Part shown: positions 17,944 through 26,517 of the stretch, in pieces
Layout: each line of letters opens with the position of its first letter
How positions within the stretch are numbered: the stretch's first letter is position 1
Source: Tagaea sp. CACIAM 22H2
Lineage (GTDB): Bacteria > Pseudomonadota > Alphaproteobacteria > CACIAM-22H2
NCBI GenBank assembly: GCA_014444615.1
Contig: PVXE01000009.1
Location: forward strand, 1 to 64,000
DNA: 64,000 bases
Reading direction: 5' to 3'
Position numbers and translations under genes: made by a program
Notes under the pieces: model-generated
Told to the model about the DNA's origin: nothing
Seen by the model: only the letters and a program-made list of their open reading frames with translations
The model's database searches: none

Positions 17944-18719
17944 TGCCGATCCGCTTCGACCTCGTCGATCACGTCGCGCGCGTCACGATCGACCGGCCGG
18001 AAGTCCTCAACGCCATCGATGCGGCCGCCGAGGCCGAGTTGCAGGCGATCTGGGCGCGGATCGAAGCGGATCGCGATGTGCGCTGCGTGGTGCTGACGGG
18101 TGCGGGCGATCGCGCCTTCAGTGCCGGCGCCGACATGAAGGGCCATTCCGGCAAATCGGGCCTGGAATACTGGGCGCAGGAACGGCCCGGCGGTTTCGGC
18201 GGCATCGCTTTGCGCCAAACGCTCGACGTGCCCGTCATCGCGCGCGTCAACGGCCATGCGCTGGGCGGCGGATTCGAAATGGTGCTGGGCTGCGATATCG
18301 TGGTGGCGGCCGCCGAAGCGAGTTTCGGATTGCCCGAAGCGCGTGTCGGGCGCTTGCCGCTCGACGGCGGCATGACGCTGCTGCAACGCCAAATCCCGTT
18401 CCGCCAAGCGATGGGCGTGCTGCTGACGGGGCGGCGCATTCAAGCCGCCGAAGCGCTGAGCATGGGCATCGTCAACGAGGTTGTGCCGCGCGCGGAACTC
18501 GACGCGGCCGTCGATCGCTGGATCGCGGAGATCCTGGTTTGCGCGCCGTTGTCGGTGCGCGCGATCAAGCAAACCGTGCGGCGGGCGGCGCATCTCACGG
18601 CCGTCGAGGCGCAGGCGCTGCGCTTGCCGGCAGTCGTCGAGGCGTTGACCTCCCAAGACAGCGAAGAAGGTGTCGCCGCCTTCCGCGAAAAACGCAAACC
18701 GGTCTGGAAAGGCCGCTGA
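17943..18719 (+). CDS. Enoyl-CoA hydratase/isomerase family protein
   Basis: 258 residues, the normal crotonase length. The CoA-binding and oxyanion-hole segments are SAGADMKGHSG near residue 60 and ARVNGHALGGGFEMVLGCDI near 100, then ASFGLPEARVGRLP with the Glu/Gly of the active site near 130. Crotonases hydrate, isomerise, decarboxylate or hydrolyse acyl-CoA esters, so the exact step is open. It lies between the CoA transferase and the ferredoxin genes with one-base overlaps on both sides (TGATG), and probably acts on the CoA ester made by the transferase. Confidence 0.92.
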   Translation: MPIRFDLVDHVARVTIDRPEVLNAIDAAAEAELQAIWARIEADRDVRCVVLTGAGDRAFSAGADMKGHSGKSGLEYWAQERPGGFGGIALRQTLDVPVIARVNGHALGGGFEMVLGCDIVVAAAEASFGLPEARVGRLPLDGGMTLLQRQIPFRQAMGVLLTGRRIQAAEALSMGIVNEVVPRAELDAAVDRWIAEILVCAPLSVRAIKQTVRRAAHLTAVEAQALRLPAVVEALTSQDSEEGVAAFREKRKPVWKGR

Positions 18720-19045
18720 TGCCCTTCGTCATCGCCTCGCCCTGTATCGACGTGAAGGACAAGGCCTGTTTGAAGGTCTGTCCGGTCGATTGCATCTACG
18801 AAGGCGGACGCACGCTTTATATCCATCCGACCGAATGCATCGATTGCGGCCTGTGCGAGACCGTGTGCCCCGCCGACGCGATCCATGCCGACGACGCGCT
18901 GCCGGAAGCCGAAAAGCAGTTTCTGACCGTGAATGCGGAATTTTTCGGCGCGGAGGTCACCGGCTGGGGCTCGCCCGGCGGGGCCGACGCCAAACACACG
19001 ACCGAGCGCGATCATCCGCTGGTCGCGGCGTGGCCGCGCCGCTAA
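18719..19045 (+). CDS. Ferredoxin family protein, 3Fe-4S/4Fe-4S (seven-iron) type
   Basis: 108 residues. The N-terminus MPFVIASPCIDVKDKAC and the cysteines of CLKVCPVDCIYEG, then CIDCGLCETVCP, match seven-iron ferredoxins of the FdxA type, including the early C-x7-C spacing of the 3Fe-4S ligand set. The C-terminal part (AEFFGAEVTGWGSPGGADA) is also typical. It should be a small soluble electron carrier. Its start shares a base with the enoyl-CoA hydratase stop, so it is part of the CoA-ester operon and a likely partner for the FAD oxidoreductase encoded upstream. Confidence 0.9.
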   Translation: MPFVIASPCIDVKDKACLKVCPVDCIYEGGRTLYIHPTECIDCGLCETVCPADAIHADDALPEAEKQFLTVNAEFFGAEVTGWGSPGGADAKHTTERDHPLVAAWPRR

Positions 19046-19054
19046 CATCGCGCG

Positions 19055-19960
19055 ATGCATGCGGCCGTTCTTCGATATTTCCGCGAAATCGCGCGCCACG
19101 GCTCGATCCGCCGCGCGGCGTCGGCGCTGCACGTCGCCCCTAGCGCGGTCGACCGTCAACTTCTGAAGCTTGAAGCCGAGCTCGGCGTGCCGATCTTCGA
19201 TCGCCTGCCCGGCCGCATGCGCCTGAACCGCGCGGGCGAAATTCTGCTTCAACACGTTTCCGGCACGCTCGCCGATTTCGACCGCGTGCGCGCGGAGATC
19301 GACGACCTTAGCGGCGTGAAAACCGGGCACGTCACGATCGCCGCCGTCGACTCGCTACTGGTCGAATTCCTGCCGCAGGCGCTGGGCCGCTTCCGCGCCG
19401 ATTTCCCGGCGGTCAATTTCACGATGCTGGCGGTCGAGCCCGCGCGCATTCCGGGCGACGTTGCGGCGGGCCGCGCCGATTTCGGCCTCACTTTCGTATC
19501 CGACCCGCCGGCAGGGACGCGCTTCGTCGCGTCGATCGCCGCGCCCATCGGCGTGATCATGGCGGCGGGCCATCCGCTCGCGCGCAAACGCGCGGTGCGC
19601 TTCGACGAGGCGCGCAACTTTCCTTTTCTCGGCCAACAAGGGCCGTTGCCCAAAAGCGCCGATATCGATCCGAACTTCGCGGCGTTCCGCGACGGGCTGG
19701 AACCCAAGCTCGTTTCCAACGCGATCCCGGTTTTCAAACACGTGATCCGCGAGGGCTGGGGCATCGCCTTTTTCACGCGCTTCGGTTTCCTGCGCGAAAT
19801 CGCCGACGGCGAACTCGCCTGGCGGCCTTTCGCCTCGCGGCGCATCAACACGCTGAAGCTCGGCCTTATCGTGCCCGACGCGCGCAAACTGCCTTCGGTC
19901 GCCCAATCGCTCGCCGACCATTTGACGGAGGAGCTCAAGCGGCTCGAAGGCGCCCCATGA
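19055..19960 (+). CDS. LysR-family transcriptional regulator
   Basis: 301 residues. N-terminal winged HTH (about 5-62: HGSIRRAASALHVAPSAVDR, then LEAELGVPIFDRLPGRM), then a periplasmic-binding-like effector domain from about residue 90. Using VDRQLLKLE instead of the common LSRQI is a small variation at the recognition helix. Unusually for a LysR gene it is not divergent from its likely targets: it lies 9 bp after the ferredoxin gene on the same strand and overlaps the amidohydrolase gene by 4 bp, so it is probably transcribed with the CoA-ester operon. The effector is unknown. Confidence 0.9.
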   Translation: MHAAVLRYFREIARHGSIRRAASALHVAPSAVDRQLLKLEAELGVPIFDRLPGRMRLNRAGEILLQHVSGTLADFDRVRAEIDDLSGVKTGHVTIAAVDSLLVEFLPQALGRFRADFPAVNFTMLAVEPARIPGDVAAGRADFGLTFVSDPPAGTRFVASIAAPIGVIMAAGHPLARKRAVRFDEARNFPFLGQQGPLPKSADIDPNFAAFRDGLEPKLVSNAIPVFKHVIREGWGIAFFTRFGFLREIADGELAWRPFASRRINTLKLGLIVPDARKLPSVAQSLADHLTEELKRLEGAP

Positions 19961-21381
19961 GCCTGTGCATCGCAAATGCCGATATCCTGATCGACACCGC
20001 GTTCCGGCACGGCACGGTGTTGATCGAGAACGGCCGGATCGCCGCGATCGGCTATGGCGACGACGCGAACGCACTGAAGATGCGGGCGGCGTCGACGGTC
20101 GATACAACAGGCCTTGCCCTGATCCCCGGCTTCGTCAACGCGCATCACCATTCTTACGCGAACGCGCTGCGCGGCACCGAGAACGCGCTGCCGCTGGAAC
20201 TTTGGGCGCTCTACACCGTCGCCTATGGCCGCAATATCGACGAGAAGCTGCTGCGCCTCGCGATCCTGACGGGCGCTGCGGAAATGCTGCGCAATGGCGT
20301 GACCGGCGTGATCGATCATTCGCCGCCGGTGCGTCGCGGGCCCGCCTCTTTCGCAGCGCATGTCGAAAGCGGGATGCGCGTGGGCTTCGCGCCGTTTTTC
20401 CACGACACGCACGACCACGATCTGCTTGGCTTCGAATTGCCTGCGACTTTGCGCGCCGGTGTCGAAGGGCTCGGTTTTCCACCCGCCGATCTCGTCGTCG
20501 ATGTTTTCGTGCAACTCGCCACCGCGAATGGTGCTGGCCGCGTGCGCGTGTTGCTCGGCCCGAACGCGCCGCAGCGTTGCTCGCCTGGCCTGCTCGATCT
20601 CTGGGCACGGTTGCGCGACCGGCACGGCTTCGGCAGCCACACGCATTTGCTGGAAACCCGTGCACAAGCGATCGCCTGCGCACGGCATTGGCCCGACGGG
20701 ATCGTCGCGGAAATGGATCGGCGCGGCTTGCTCGACGCGCGCCTCGCCGTCGCGCACGGCGTGTGGCTCACACCCAAGGAGCGCGATCTGCTCGCCGCGC
20801 GCGGCGTGACCGTCGTGCATAACCCCGCCAGCAATCTGATGCTCGGCTCCGGCGTTCTGCCCGCCGCCGATCTGCGCCAGCGCGGCGTGCGGATGGGGTT
20901 GGGCAGCGATTCCGCCAATACCGGCGGCTCGGCCGATCCGTTCGAACTGATGCGTCTTGCCACCATGATCGGGCGCGTGGGCAGCGCTTGGGATTCATGG
21001 CTCGACGCGGAAACCGCATTCGCGATGGCGACGACAGGCGGCGGCGCCGCGATGGGGCTTGGAGGCGAGATCGGCAAGATCGAGACCGGCCGCATGGCCG
21101 ATCTCGTCTTGATCGATTTGGCCGGTTCAGCCTCGACCGAAGCGCCCAGTGTCGAAACGCTGGTCCGTCATTGCGGGCCCGCCTGCGTGCGCGCCACGAT
21201 GGTCGGCGGCGCTTGGGTCTATCGCGACGGCAAGATTCTCGCGTTCGACGAAGCCGATATCCGCCGCGAACTGGCCGATGCGGCCGCCGCGTTCCGCGAA
21301 CGTTGCACGGCCGAGCTTGCCATCGCGCGCGAAGCGCATCGCGTTTTCGACCCGCAATTGCGGGCGCTGCTGGGCGTCTAA
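19957..21381 (+). CDS. Amidohydrolase family protein (ATZ/TRZ/cytosine deaminase-like)
   Basis: 474 residues of the amidohydrolase superfamily. The early metal motif is NAHHHSYANALRG near residue 65; further ligands are the His of GSHTHLLE near 225 and AHGVWLT near 265, and the Asp of LGSDSANTGGSADPFELMR near 310. This pattern belongs to the subgroup of chlorohydrolases, guanine/cytosine deaminases and SAH deaminase, which hydrolyse C-N or C-Cl bonds of heterocycles. It overlaps the LysR gene by 4 bp and closes the gene series from 12786. If it shares a pathway with that operon, the substrate could be an N-heterocyclic acid; this is speculative. Confidence 0.87.
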   Translation: MSLCIANADILIDTAFRHGTVLIENGRIAAIGYGDDANALKMRAASTVDTTGLALIPGFVNAHHHSYANALRGTENALPLELWALYTVAYGRNIDEKLLRLAILTGAAEMLRNGVTGVIDHSPPVRRGPASFAAHVESGMRVGFAPFFHDTHDHDLLGFELPATLRAGVEGLGFPPADLVVDVFVQLATANGAGRVRVLLGPNAPQRCSPGLLDLWARLRDRHGFGSHTHLLETRAQAIACARHWPDGIVAEMDRRGLLDARLAVAHGVWLTPKERDLLAARGVTVVHNPASNLMLGSGVLPAADLRQRGVRMGLGSDSANTGGSADPFELMRLATMIGRVGSAWDSWLDAETAFAMATTGGGAAMGLGGEIGKIETGRMADLVLIDLAGSASTEAPSVETLVRHCGPACVRATMVGGAWVYRDGKILAFDEADIRRELADAAAAFRERCTAELAIAREAHRVFDPQLRALLGV

Positions 21382-21421
21382 TTTCCGGCGAGCAGCATCC
21401 GCGTCGCAGCCGGACGTTCCG

Positions 21422-22090
21422 TCAACCCGGTCCGCCGCGATGCCGGTCTTTCGAAGATAGGTCGAATGCGCGGCCCGGCCGGGGTCGATAGCGGGGCAAA
21501 CTCCAGCCATAGCGCATAGCCGCCGCTCGAAGCAGAAAAGCCGCGCCGAACCCGACGATCGCGGCGGGGGCCTCGGCGACACCGGCCGAAATCAGAAACA
21601 CGTACACGCAAGCGCCAAGCAGAGCCGCGGTGACGTAGATTTCATGACTGAGAATCACGGGGCTTTCGCCGCCCAGAACGTCGCGAATGACGCCCCCGAA
21701 GGTTGCCGTCGCGACGCCCATGGCGATCGCGATCGTCGGACTCACGCCCGCGGCCAACGCGATTTGAGCACCCGTCACCGCGAAGACGGCCATGCCGATC
21801 GCGTCGAGCCAAAGCAGAATCCGATATCGGGATTGCGGAATATGCGCCGTGAAGAAGACGGCCAGAGCGACGCCGACGCAAACCAGCAGATAGGCGGGCT
21901 GCCGGACCCAGAACACCGGCGTCAGCCCGAGGGCCAGATCCCGGAACGTGCCGCCGCCGATACCCGTCGCGGCGGCGAGCAGCGAGAAGCCGACGATGTC
22001 CATCTGCTTTCGCGATGCGACCAGCGCGCCCGTGATCGCGAACACGATCAGACCGCCCCAGTCGAGCGACGTAGCGATTACCGAAACCAT
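21422..22090 (-). CDS. Trimeric intracellular cation channel (TRIC/YicG, UPF0126) family membrane protein
   Basis: 222 residues with about seven membrane segments. The family has two repeated halves, each with a Gly-rich RD motif; both are seen, ATGIGGGTFRDL near residue 45 and TFGGVIRDVLGG near 130. Prokaryotic TRIC homologues form trimeric K+ or Na+ channels in the inner membrane. I start at 22090 because the following residues match the usual N-terminus (LDWGGLIVFAITGALVASRK), though the ribosome-binding site is weak. The basic C-terminal tail of about 30 residues is longer than normal. It has no evident link to the flanking catabolic genes. Confidence 0.88.
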   Translation of the reverse strand: MVSVIATSLDWGGLIVFAITGALVASRKQMDIVGFSLLAAATGIGGGTFRDLALGLTPVFWVRQPAYLLVCVGVALAVFFTAHIPQSRYRILLWLDAIGMAVFAVTGAQIALAAGVSPTIAIAMGVATATFGGVIRDVLGGESPVILSHEIYVTAALLGACVYVFLISAGVAEAPAAIVGFGAAFLLRAAAMRYGWSLPRYRPRPGRAFDLSSKDRHRGGPG

Positions 22091-22367
22091 TTGAAAATCA
22101 AGGTACTCGAAACCTTTGTCGATATCGAGCTTGCCCGAAATCCGCCGGTAGGGACGACATCTTGGCGGTCTCGCGGCGAGAATCCTCCCCCTCGCCATGC
22201 CGTCCGGCGGCATCGCCTCACGCGGCCGGCCGCGCCGTCTTCAACAAAAGCGACAGGTTTCACCGGGCGAAACAGCACCAAAACGCGGTCGCGGGGTGCC
22301 TGCCCCTAGCATAGCGTTTTTTCAAACGCCGAAGATTTTCAATCGGCCCAGCCGGGAGGAACCGCCA

Positions 22368-23354
22368 ATGTCTGCATATTCGCCCCGCCTAACCCGCCGT
22401 ACCGTCCTCAAAACCGCCGCCGCCGCGACGCTGGCGAGCCCGGCTTTGGCCCAAGCGCCCGCGTGGCCGGCCCGCGCGGTGACGCTGGTCGTGCCATATG
22501 CGCCGGGTGCGAGCAACGACACGTTCACCCGCGCCATCGCCGAAATTCTGCAGAAGAAATTCGGCCAGCCCTTCCTGGTCGATAACCGCCCTGGCGCGGG
22601 TGGCTTCACCGGAACCAATTCGGTCGCGCGCGCGCAGGCCGACGGCTACACGCTGCTGGAAAGCCCCAGCAGCATCGCGGGCTACAAGCCGATCATGAAA
22701 GTACCGATGGACCCGCTGAAGGATCTGACGCCGCTGTCGATGATCGCACGCTCGCCCGCCGCGATGGTCGTGCCGTCGTCCTTGCCGGTGAAGACGGTCA
22801 AGGAATTCGTCGAATATGCGAAGGCGAACACCGACAAGGTGTTCTACGGCTTCGCCGGAATCGGCACGACCCAGCATCAGCAGGGCGAGCTGTTCAAGAA
22901 ACAGACCGGCTTGAAGATCAAGGGTGTGAACTACAAAAGCTCGGCCGACGCGCAGACCGATCTCGTCGCCGGACGCTTGGGCATGATGATCGTGTCGGTG
23001 TCGAGCACGCTGGGACAGATCACCAGCGGCCAGCTGCGCCTGCTCGCCTATGCGGATTCGAACTATCCGCCGGGCTCGCCCGAGGCGCCGACATTCGCCC
23101 AGGCCGGCGTGCCGGGAATGGAATCCGCGCAATTGTGGTGGTGCTTCTTCGCACCGCCCGGCCTGCCCCGCCCGTTGGCCGAGCGGATCAACGCGGTGCT
23201 CAACGAAGCGATCCTGGAGCCGAGCTTCGTCGCCCTGCTTCAGCGCGGCGGCGCCACGCCCGCCCCGGTCTCGATCGAGGAATTCACCAAAGTCCTGAAA
23301 ACCGAAATCGCGATGGTCGAGGAATTCGCCAAGGAGATCGGCCCAATCAACTGA
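22368..23354 (+). CDS. Tripartite tricarboxylate transporter (TTT) substrate-binding protein, Bug/TctC family
   Basis: 328 residues. A twin-arginine signal (LTRRTVLKTAAAATLASPA, cleavage after ALAQA near residue 26) precedes a Bug-type receptor: PARAVTLVVPYAPGASNDTF, the FLVDNRPGAGGFTG loop near residue 75 and ADGYTLLESPSS near 100. Bug proteins capture carboxylates for TctA/TctB permeases. The ATG at 22368 has GGGAGGA upstream. The gene is oriented convergently to the tctBA-type genes at 23423-25401, not co-directional as usual, and a strong terminator separates them. It may serve that permease or another one. Confidence 0.92.
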   Translation: MSAYSPRLTRRTVLKTAAAATLASPALAQAPAWPARAVTLVVPYAPGASNDTFTRAIAEILQKKFGQPFLVDNRPGAGGFTGTNSVARAQADGYTLLESPSSIAGYKPIMKVPMDPLKDLTPLSMIARSPAAMVVPSSLPVKTVKEFVEYAKANTDKVFYGFAGIGTTQHQQGELFKKQTGLKIKGVNYKSSADAQTDLVAGRLGMMIVSVSSTLGQITSGQLRLLAYADSNYPPGSPEAPTFAQAGVPGMESAQLWWCFFAPPGLPRPLAERINAVLNEAILEPSFVALLQRGGATPAPVSIEEFTKVLKTEIAMVEEFAKEIGPIN

Positions 23355-23381
23355 CGAGCCTTCGACGCGCCGGCGTAATCG

Positions 23382-23420
23382 CCCGCGCTTTCCGGTTCCG
23401 TCCGGGAAGCGCGGGTTTTT
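23382..23420 (+). terminator. Rho-independent terminator after the TctC-type gene
   Basis: A 14-bp stem (23382-23395 with 23402-23415, one G-T pair) closes a 6-nt loop and is followed directly by five T residues. It lies 27 bp after the stop at 23354 and ends two bases before the stop codon of the convergent TctA-type gene. Confidence 0.85.
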
Positions 23421-23422
23421 CG

Positions 23423-24928
23423 TCAGGACTCTTCCGCGAATATCTCCTCGCGCTTGCGCGAGACGCCGGGCAGCAGGATCGCGATCAAGATCAAGACGGC
23501 GCAGACCAAGAACGCGGCGCTGATCGGCTGCGTCACGAAAATGCTGGGATCGCCGTTGGAGAACACGAGTGCACGGCGCATATGCTCCTCGAGCGGTGCC
23601 CCCAGCACGAAACCCATCAGGAAAGGGGCGGGCTCGCAGCCGAGCTTCGACAGAAGATAACCGAACAGGCTAAGGGCAGCCAAGACATAGACGTCGAAAT
23701 CGCTGCCGCCGACCGTAAACACGCCGATGATCGAGAAAGCGACGATCGCGGGCATCAGCAGCCGGTAGGGAATGCGCAGCAAGCTGACCCACAACCCGAC
23801 CAGCGGCAGGTTCAGCACCACCAGCATCGCGTTGCCGACCCACATCGACGCGATAAGACCCCAGAACAATTCCGGCCGCCGGTCGATCACGTCGGGGCCC
23901 GGCGTGATCCCGTGCAGCATCAAAGCGCCGATCATCAGCGCCATCAGCGGATTGGTGGGCAGGCCCAGCGTCAGCATCGGGATGAACGAGGTCTGCGCGC
24001 CGGCGTTGTTCGCGGCTTCAGGGGCGGCCACGCCCTCGATGGCGCCCTTCCCAAAACGCGACGGGGTTCGCGACAGGCGCTTTTCGAGCATATAGGCGGC
24101 GAAGGCCGATAAGATGGACCCTGCCCCCGGCAGCGTGCCCAACGCCGAACCGAGGATCGAGCCGCGTGCGATGGGCATGGCGCTGCGCCGCAGATCGTCG
24201 CGCGTGGGCATCAAGGTGGTGATCTTCGCCATGCCCGTGGGCGCGCGTTCGGGATCGTCGAGATTGCGCAGGATCTCCGAGATACCGAAAATCCCCAGCG
24301 CCACGGCGACGATCGACAATCCGTCGGAGAGTTCGATCAGGCCCAGATTGTAGCGGAACGCGCCGCTATCGACGTCGATACCGATCAGACCGAACAACAT
24401 GCCCGCGACGATCGTGGCCACCGCCTTCAGCATCGAGCCATGGGCGAGTGCCGTCGACGTGACGAGGCCGGTCAGGATCAACGAGAAGTATTCGGCCGGG
24501 CCGAATTTGAGCGCGATCGTCGAGAGCGGCACGGCGACCAGCGCGATTACGAGGGTCGCGAACGTGCCCGCGACGAACGACCCGATCGCGGCGATGGCCA
24601 GCGCCTTGCCCGCGTCGCCTTTGCGCGCCATCTGATAGCCGTCGATCGCCGTGACCGACGACGACACCTCGCCCGGCAGATTGACCAGGATCGCAGTCGT
24701 CGAGCCGCCATATTGCGAGCCGTAATAGATGCCCGCGAGCATGATGAGCGAGGCGACCGGCGTCAGGTGATAGGTCACGGGCAGCAGCACCGCGACGGTC
24801 GCGGTCGGGCCGATACCCGGCAGCACGCCGATCGCCGTGCCGATCAGTGCGCCGAGAAGACAGTAAAGCGCGTTGTCGAGCGAGAGCGCGGTACCGAAAC
24901 CGAGCGCCAAATGGTCGATGAGCTCCAT
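23423..24928 (-). CDS. TTT transporter large membrane subunit, TctA family
   Basis: 501 residues with 10-12 membrane segments, the expected TctA size. Hallmarks are the N-terminal GTAIGVLPGIGPTATVAVL near residue 28, the [19 protein letters not shown] block near 60, and the second half repeat GSALGTLPGAGSILSAF near 315. It forms the transport core for carboxylates captured by a Bug-type receptor. It lies 8 bp downstream of the TctB-type gene. The C-terminal 20 residues are charged and cytoplasmic. Confidence 0.94.
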   Translation of the reverse strand: MELIDHLALGFGTALSLDNALYCLLGALIGTAIGVLPGIGPTATVAVLLPVTYHLTPVASLIMLAGIYYGSQYGGSTTAILVNLPGEVSSSVTAIDGYQMARKGDAGKALAIAAIGSFVAGTFATLVIALVAVPLSTIALKFGPAEYFSLILTGLVTSTALAHGSMLKAVATIVAGMLFGLIGIDVDSGAFRYNLGLIELSDGLSIVAVALGIFGISEILRNLDDPERAPTGMAKITTLMPTRDDLRRSAMPIARGSILGSALGTLPGAGSILSAFAAYMLEKRLSRTPSRFGKGAIEGVAAPEAANNAGAQTSFIPMLTLGLPTNPLMALMIGALMLHGITPGPDVIDRRPELFWGLIASMWVGNAMLVVLNLPLVGLWVSLLRIPYRLLMPAIVAFSIIGVFTVGGSDFDVYVLAALSLFGYLLSKLGCEPAPFLMGFVLGAPLEEHMRRALVFSNGDPSIFVTQPISAAFLVCAVLILIAILLPGVSRKREEIFAEES

Positions 24929-24936
24929 ATCGGCGC

Positions 24937-25401
24937 CTATTGCCCCCCGAGCCAAGGGCCGATCGTCGCGTAGCGCAGGCCCAGCCCCCAAATGAAGATC
25001 GCCACGCAAAGGAACGTCAGTGCCGCACCCAGCAGCGCGGCGAGGCGCAGATTCACCTGGCCGGACGCGCCCGCGGCGGTCATCGTCGCGATGAATAGCG
25101 ACGGCGCCAGTCCAAGGCCGCGCACCGTCGCCGCGAAGAACACGATCGCAACGATCGTCATCGTCAGGCCGCGCCACGACGTGGCGCCGAACGGCACGCG
25201 CGTCGCGATCAACGCCTTCAACGCGATCGCGCCGCCCAGCGCCGTCAGCACCCCGCCGAGCAGCAACGGGAAATAGCCCGGCCCCATCGACAGCGCCGAT
25301 CCGATGCGCAGATCGAACCAAGCGCCCAGCGCGAAGAACAAGCCGATGGCGACAAACACGCCGCCAGCGGCCAGGTCTTGGAGATTGACCCGCCCCGTCA
25401 T
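24937..25401 (-). CDS. TTT transporter small membrane subunit, TctB family
   Basis: 154 residues with four hydrophobic segments (about 12-32, 44-64, 82-100, 122-145), the standard TctB layout. The loop LRIGSALSMGPGYFPLLLG after the first helix is the conserved TctB signature (MGPGYFP). It partners the TctA-type protein encoded next. The bicupin and SDR genes lie upstream on the same strand with short gaps, so all four may form one transcript. Confidence 0.9.
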   Translation of the reverse strand: MTGRVNLQDLAAGGVFVAIGLFFALGAWFDLRIGSALSMGPGYFPLLLGGVLTALGGAIALKALIATRVPFGATSWRGLTMTIVAIVFFAATVRGLGLAPSLFIATMTAAGASGQVNLRLAALLGAALTFLCVAIFIWGLGLRYATIGPWLGGQ

Positions 25402-25426
25402 GTTCGGGCCCGACGCGCTTCGCCGA

Positions 25427-26365
25427 TCAACCGGGTTTCTGCCAGGACAGCAGCGTTCCGCCGGTTTTGGGCGCGGGCGCGCCCGGCATCGCCGCCGCGT
25501 TGGTCGCGGGCAGCGGGTACTCGTCCTCGTTGATCACGAAGCCTTTCTTGGCCGCGAAATCCATGCGCGGCGGGCAGAAGATGTCGTAGAGCGAGGACTC
25601 GCCGTCGCCCACGTCGCGGCTGGTATGCACGACGGTCGCCGGAATGATGATGACCGATGGCGTGCCCATTTCGCCGTGATCGTCGGGGGTCCACGTGTCG
25701 AGATCGGAACCCCAATTGTAGCGCATGTGGTGAATCCACTTGCCGCTGAGGGTCAGCGACGCCTGTTCGAAATCGTCGTGCCAATGCGGGCTCAACGCCT
25801 TCGTCGAGCGGCGCGTCTTGTAGTGGACGAACAGATTGACCAGCATATTGGTCGAACGGAAGACGCGCGGCTGAATGCGGTCGCCGTCCGGCTTGGCGTA
25901 TTGCGCCAGCGGATAATGGCGCAAGCGATAGCCGTCATAGGGTTCCGGCCACAAATCGGGCGGCGCCAGTTCCGGCGCGCCGTCAGCGTAGGTCGCCGCG
26001 TTCGACGCCTTCGCCATGATGTCGTCCGACGCCTTCGAGAAGATGCGCGCAACCAAGCCCTTGGTCGTGGCGGTGAGCGTGCTCGCCCCCGGCGGCACGA
26101 TCGTCAATGAGTCGGGCTTCGCCTCGACCTTGCGCCCGCCGGCCTCGATCGTCGCCGACGCACCGTCGGGCGGCAGGATGATCATGTATTCTTCGGGATT
26201 GTTCGCCCGCGACAGAACCGCGCCGGGCTCGACTTCCGAGACGACGACGGCGAAGTTCCCGCCGCGCGTGATCCAAGTCTTCGCCTTGCCGCCGGATTCG
26301 ACGAGCTGCGGCGGCATTTTGCGGAATTCGGCCTTGGTGGCTTGGCGTGCGGCGATGCCGGACAT
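25427..26365 (-). CDS. Cupin domain (bicupin) protein
   Basis: 312 residues. Two cupin-like beta barrels are apparent: an N-terminal one (about 30-115, PEEYMIILPPDGASATIEA) and a C-terminal one (about 200-290) with the candidate metal ligands HWHDDFEQ and later PATVVHTSRD. Only the second has a good His/Glu set. Possible roles are a non-haem metal dioxygenase, isomerase or sugar/acid binding protein; I do not recognise a specific family. It has no signal peptide. It sits between an SDR gene and the TctB gene on the same strand, suggesting a role in metabolising the transported acid. Confidence 0.75.
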   Translation of the reverse strand: MSGIAARQATKAEFRKMPPQLVESGGKAKTWITRGGNFAVVVSEVEPGAVLSRANNPEEYMIILPPDGASATIEAGGRKVEAKPDSLTIVPPGASTLTATTKGLVARIFSKASDDIMAKASNAATYADGAPELAPPDLWPEPYDGYRLRHYPLAQYAKPDGDRIQPRVFRSTNMLVNLFVHYKTRRSTKALSPHWHDDFEQASLTLSGKWIHHMRYNWGSDLDTWTPDDHGEMGTPSVIIIPATVVHTSRDVGDGESSLYDIFCPPRMDFAAKKGFVINEDEYPLPATNAAAMPGAPAPKTGGTLLSWQKPG

Positions 26366-26482
26366 GGCGGGCGACCTCTTCGACGATGGGGGCTCGGCGG
26401 TCCCGGCGGGCTTCGAAAAGCGCCGCCGGTCGAGCCAATGCCCGGATAGTACGAAGGGGGCCCAAGGCGGCCCATTCCTATT

Positions 26483-26513
26483 CGGCGCTGTTTCAAAGCC
26501 TGAAACAGCGCCG
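26483..26513. terminator. Perfect 13-bp hairpin after the SDR gene (terminator-like, no T-run on the minus strand)
   Basis: CGGCGCTGTTTCA pairs perfectly with TGAAACAGCGCCG around a 5-nt loop. It begins four bases after the SDR stop on the minus strand. There is no T-run following it in that direction, although CTTTT follows on the plus strand. It may stabilise the 3' end or cause pausing between the SDR and cupin genes. Confidence 0.45.
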
Positions 26514-26517
26514 CTTT

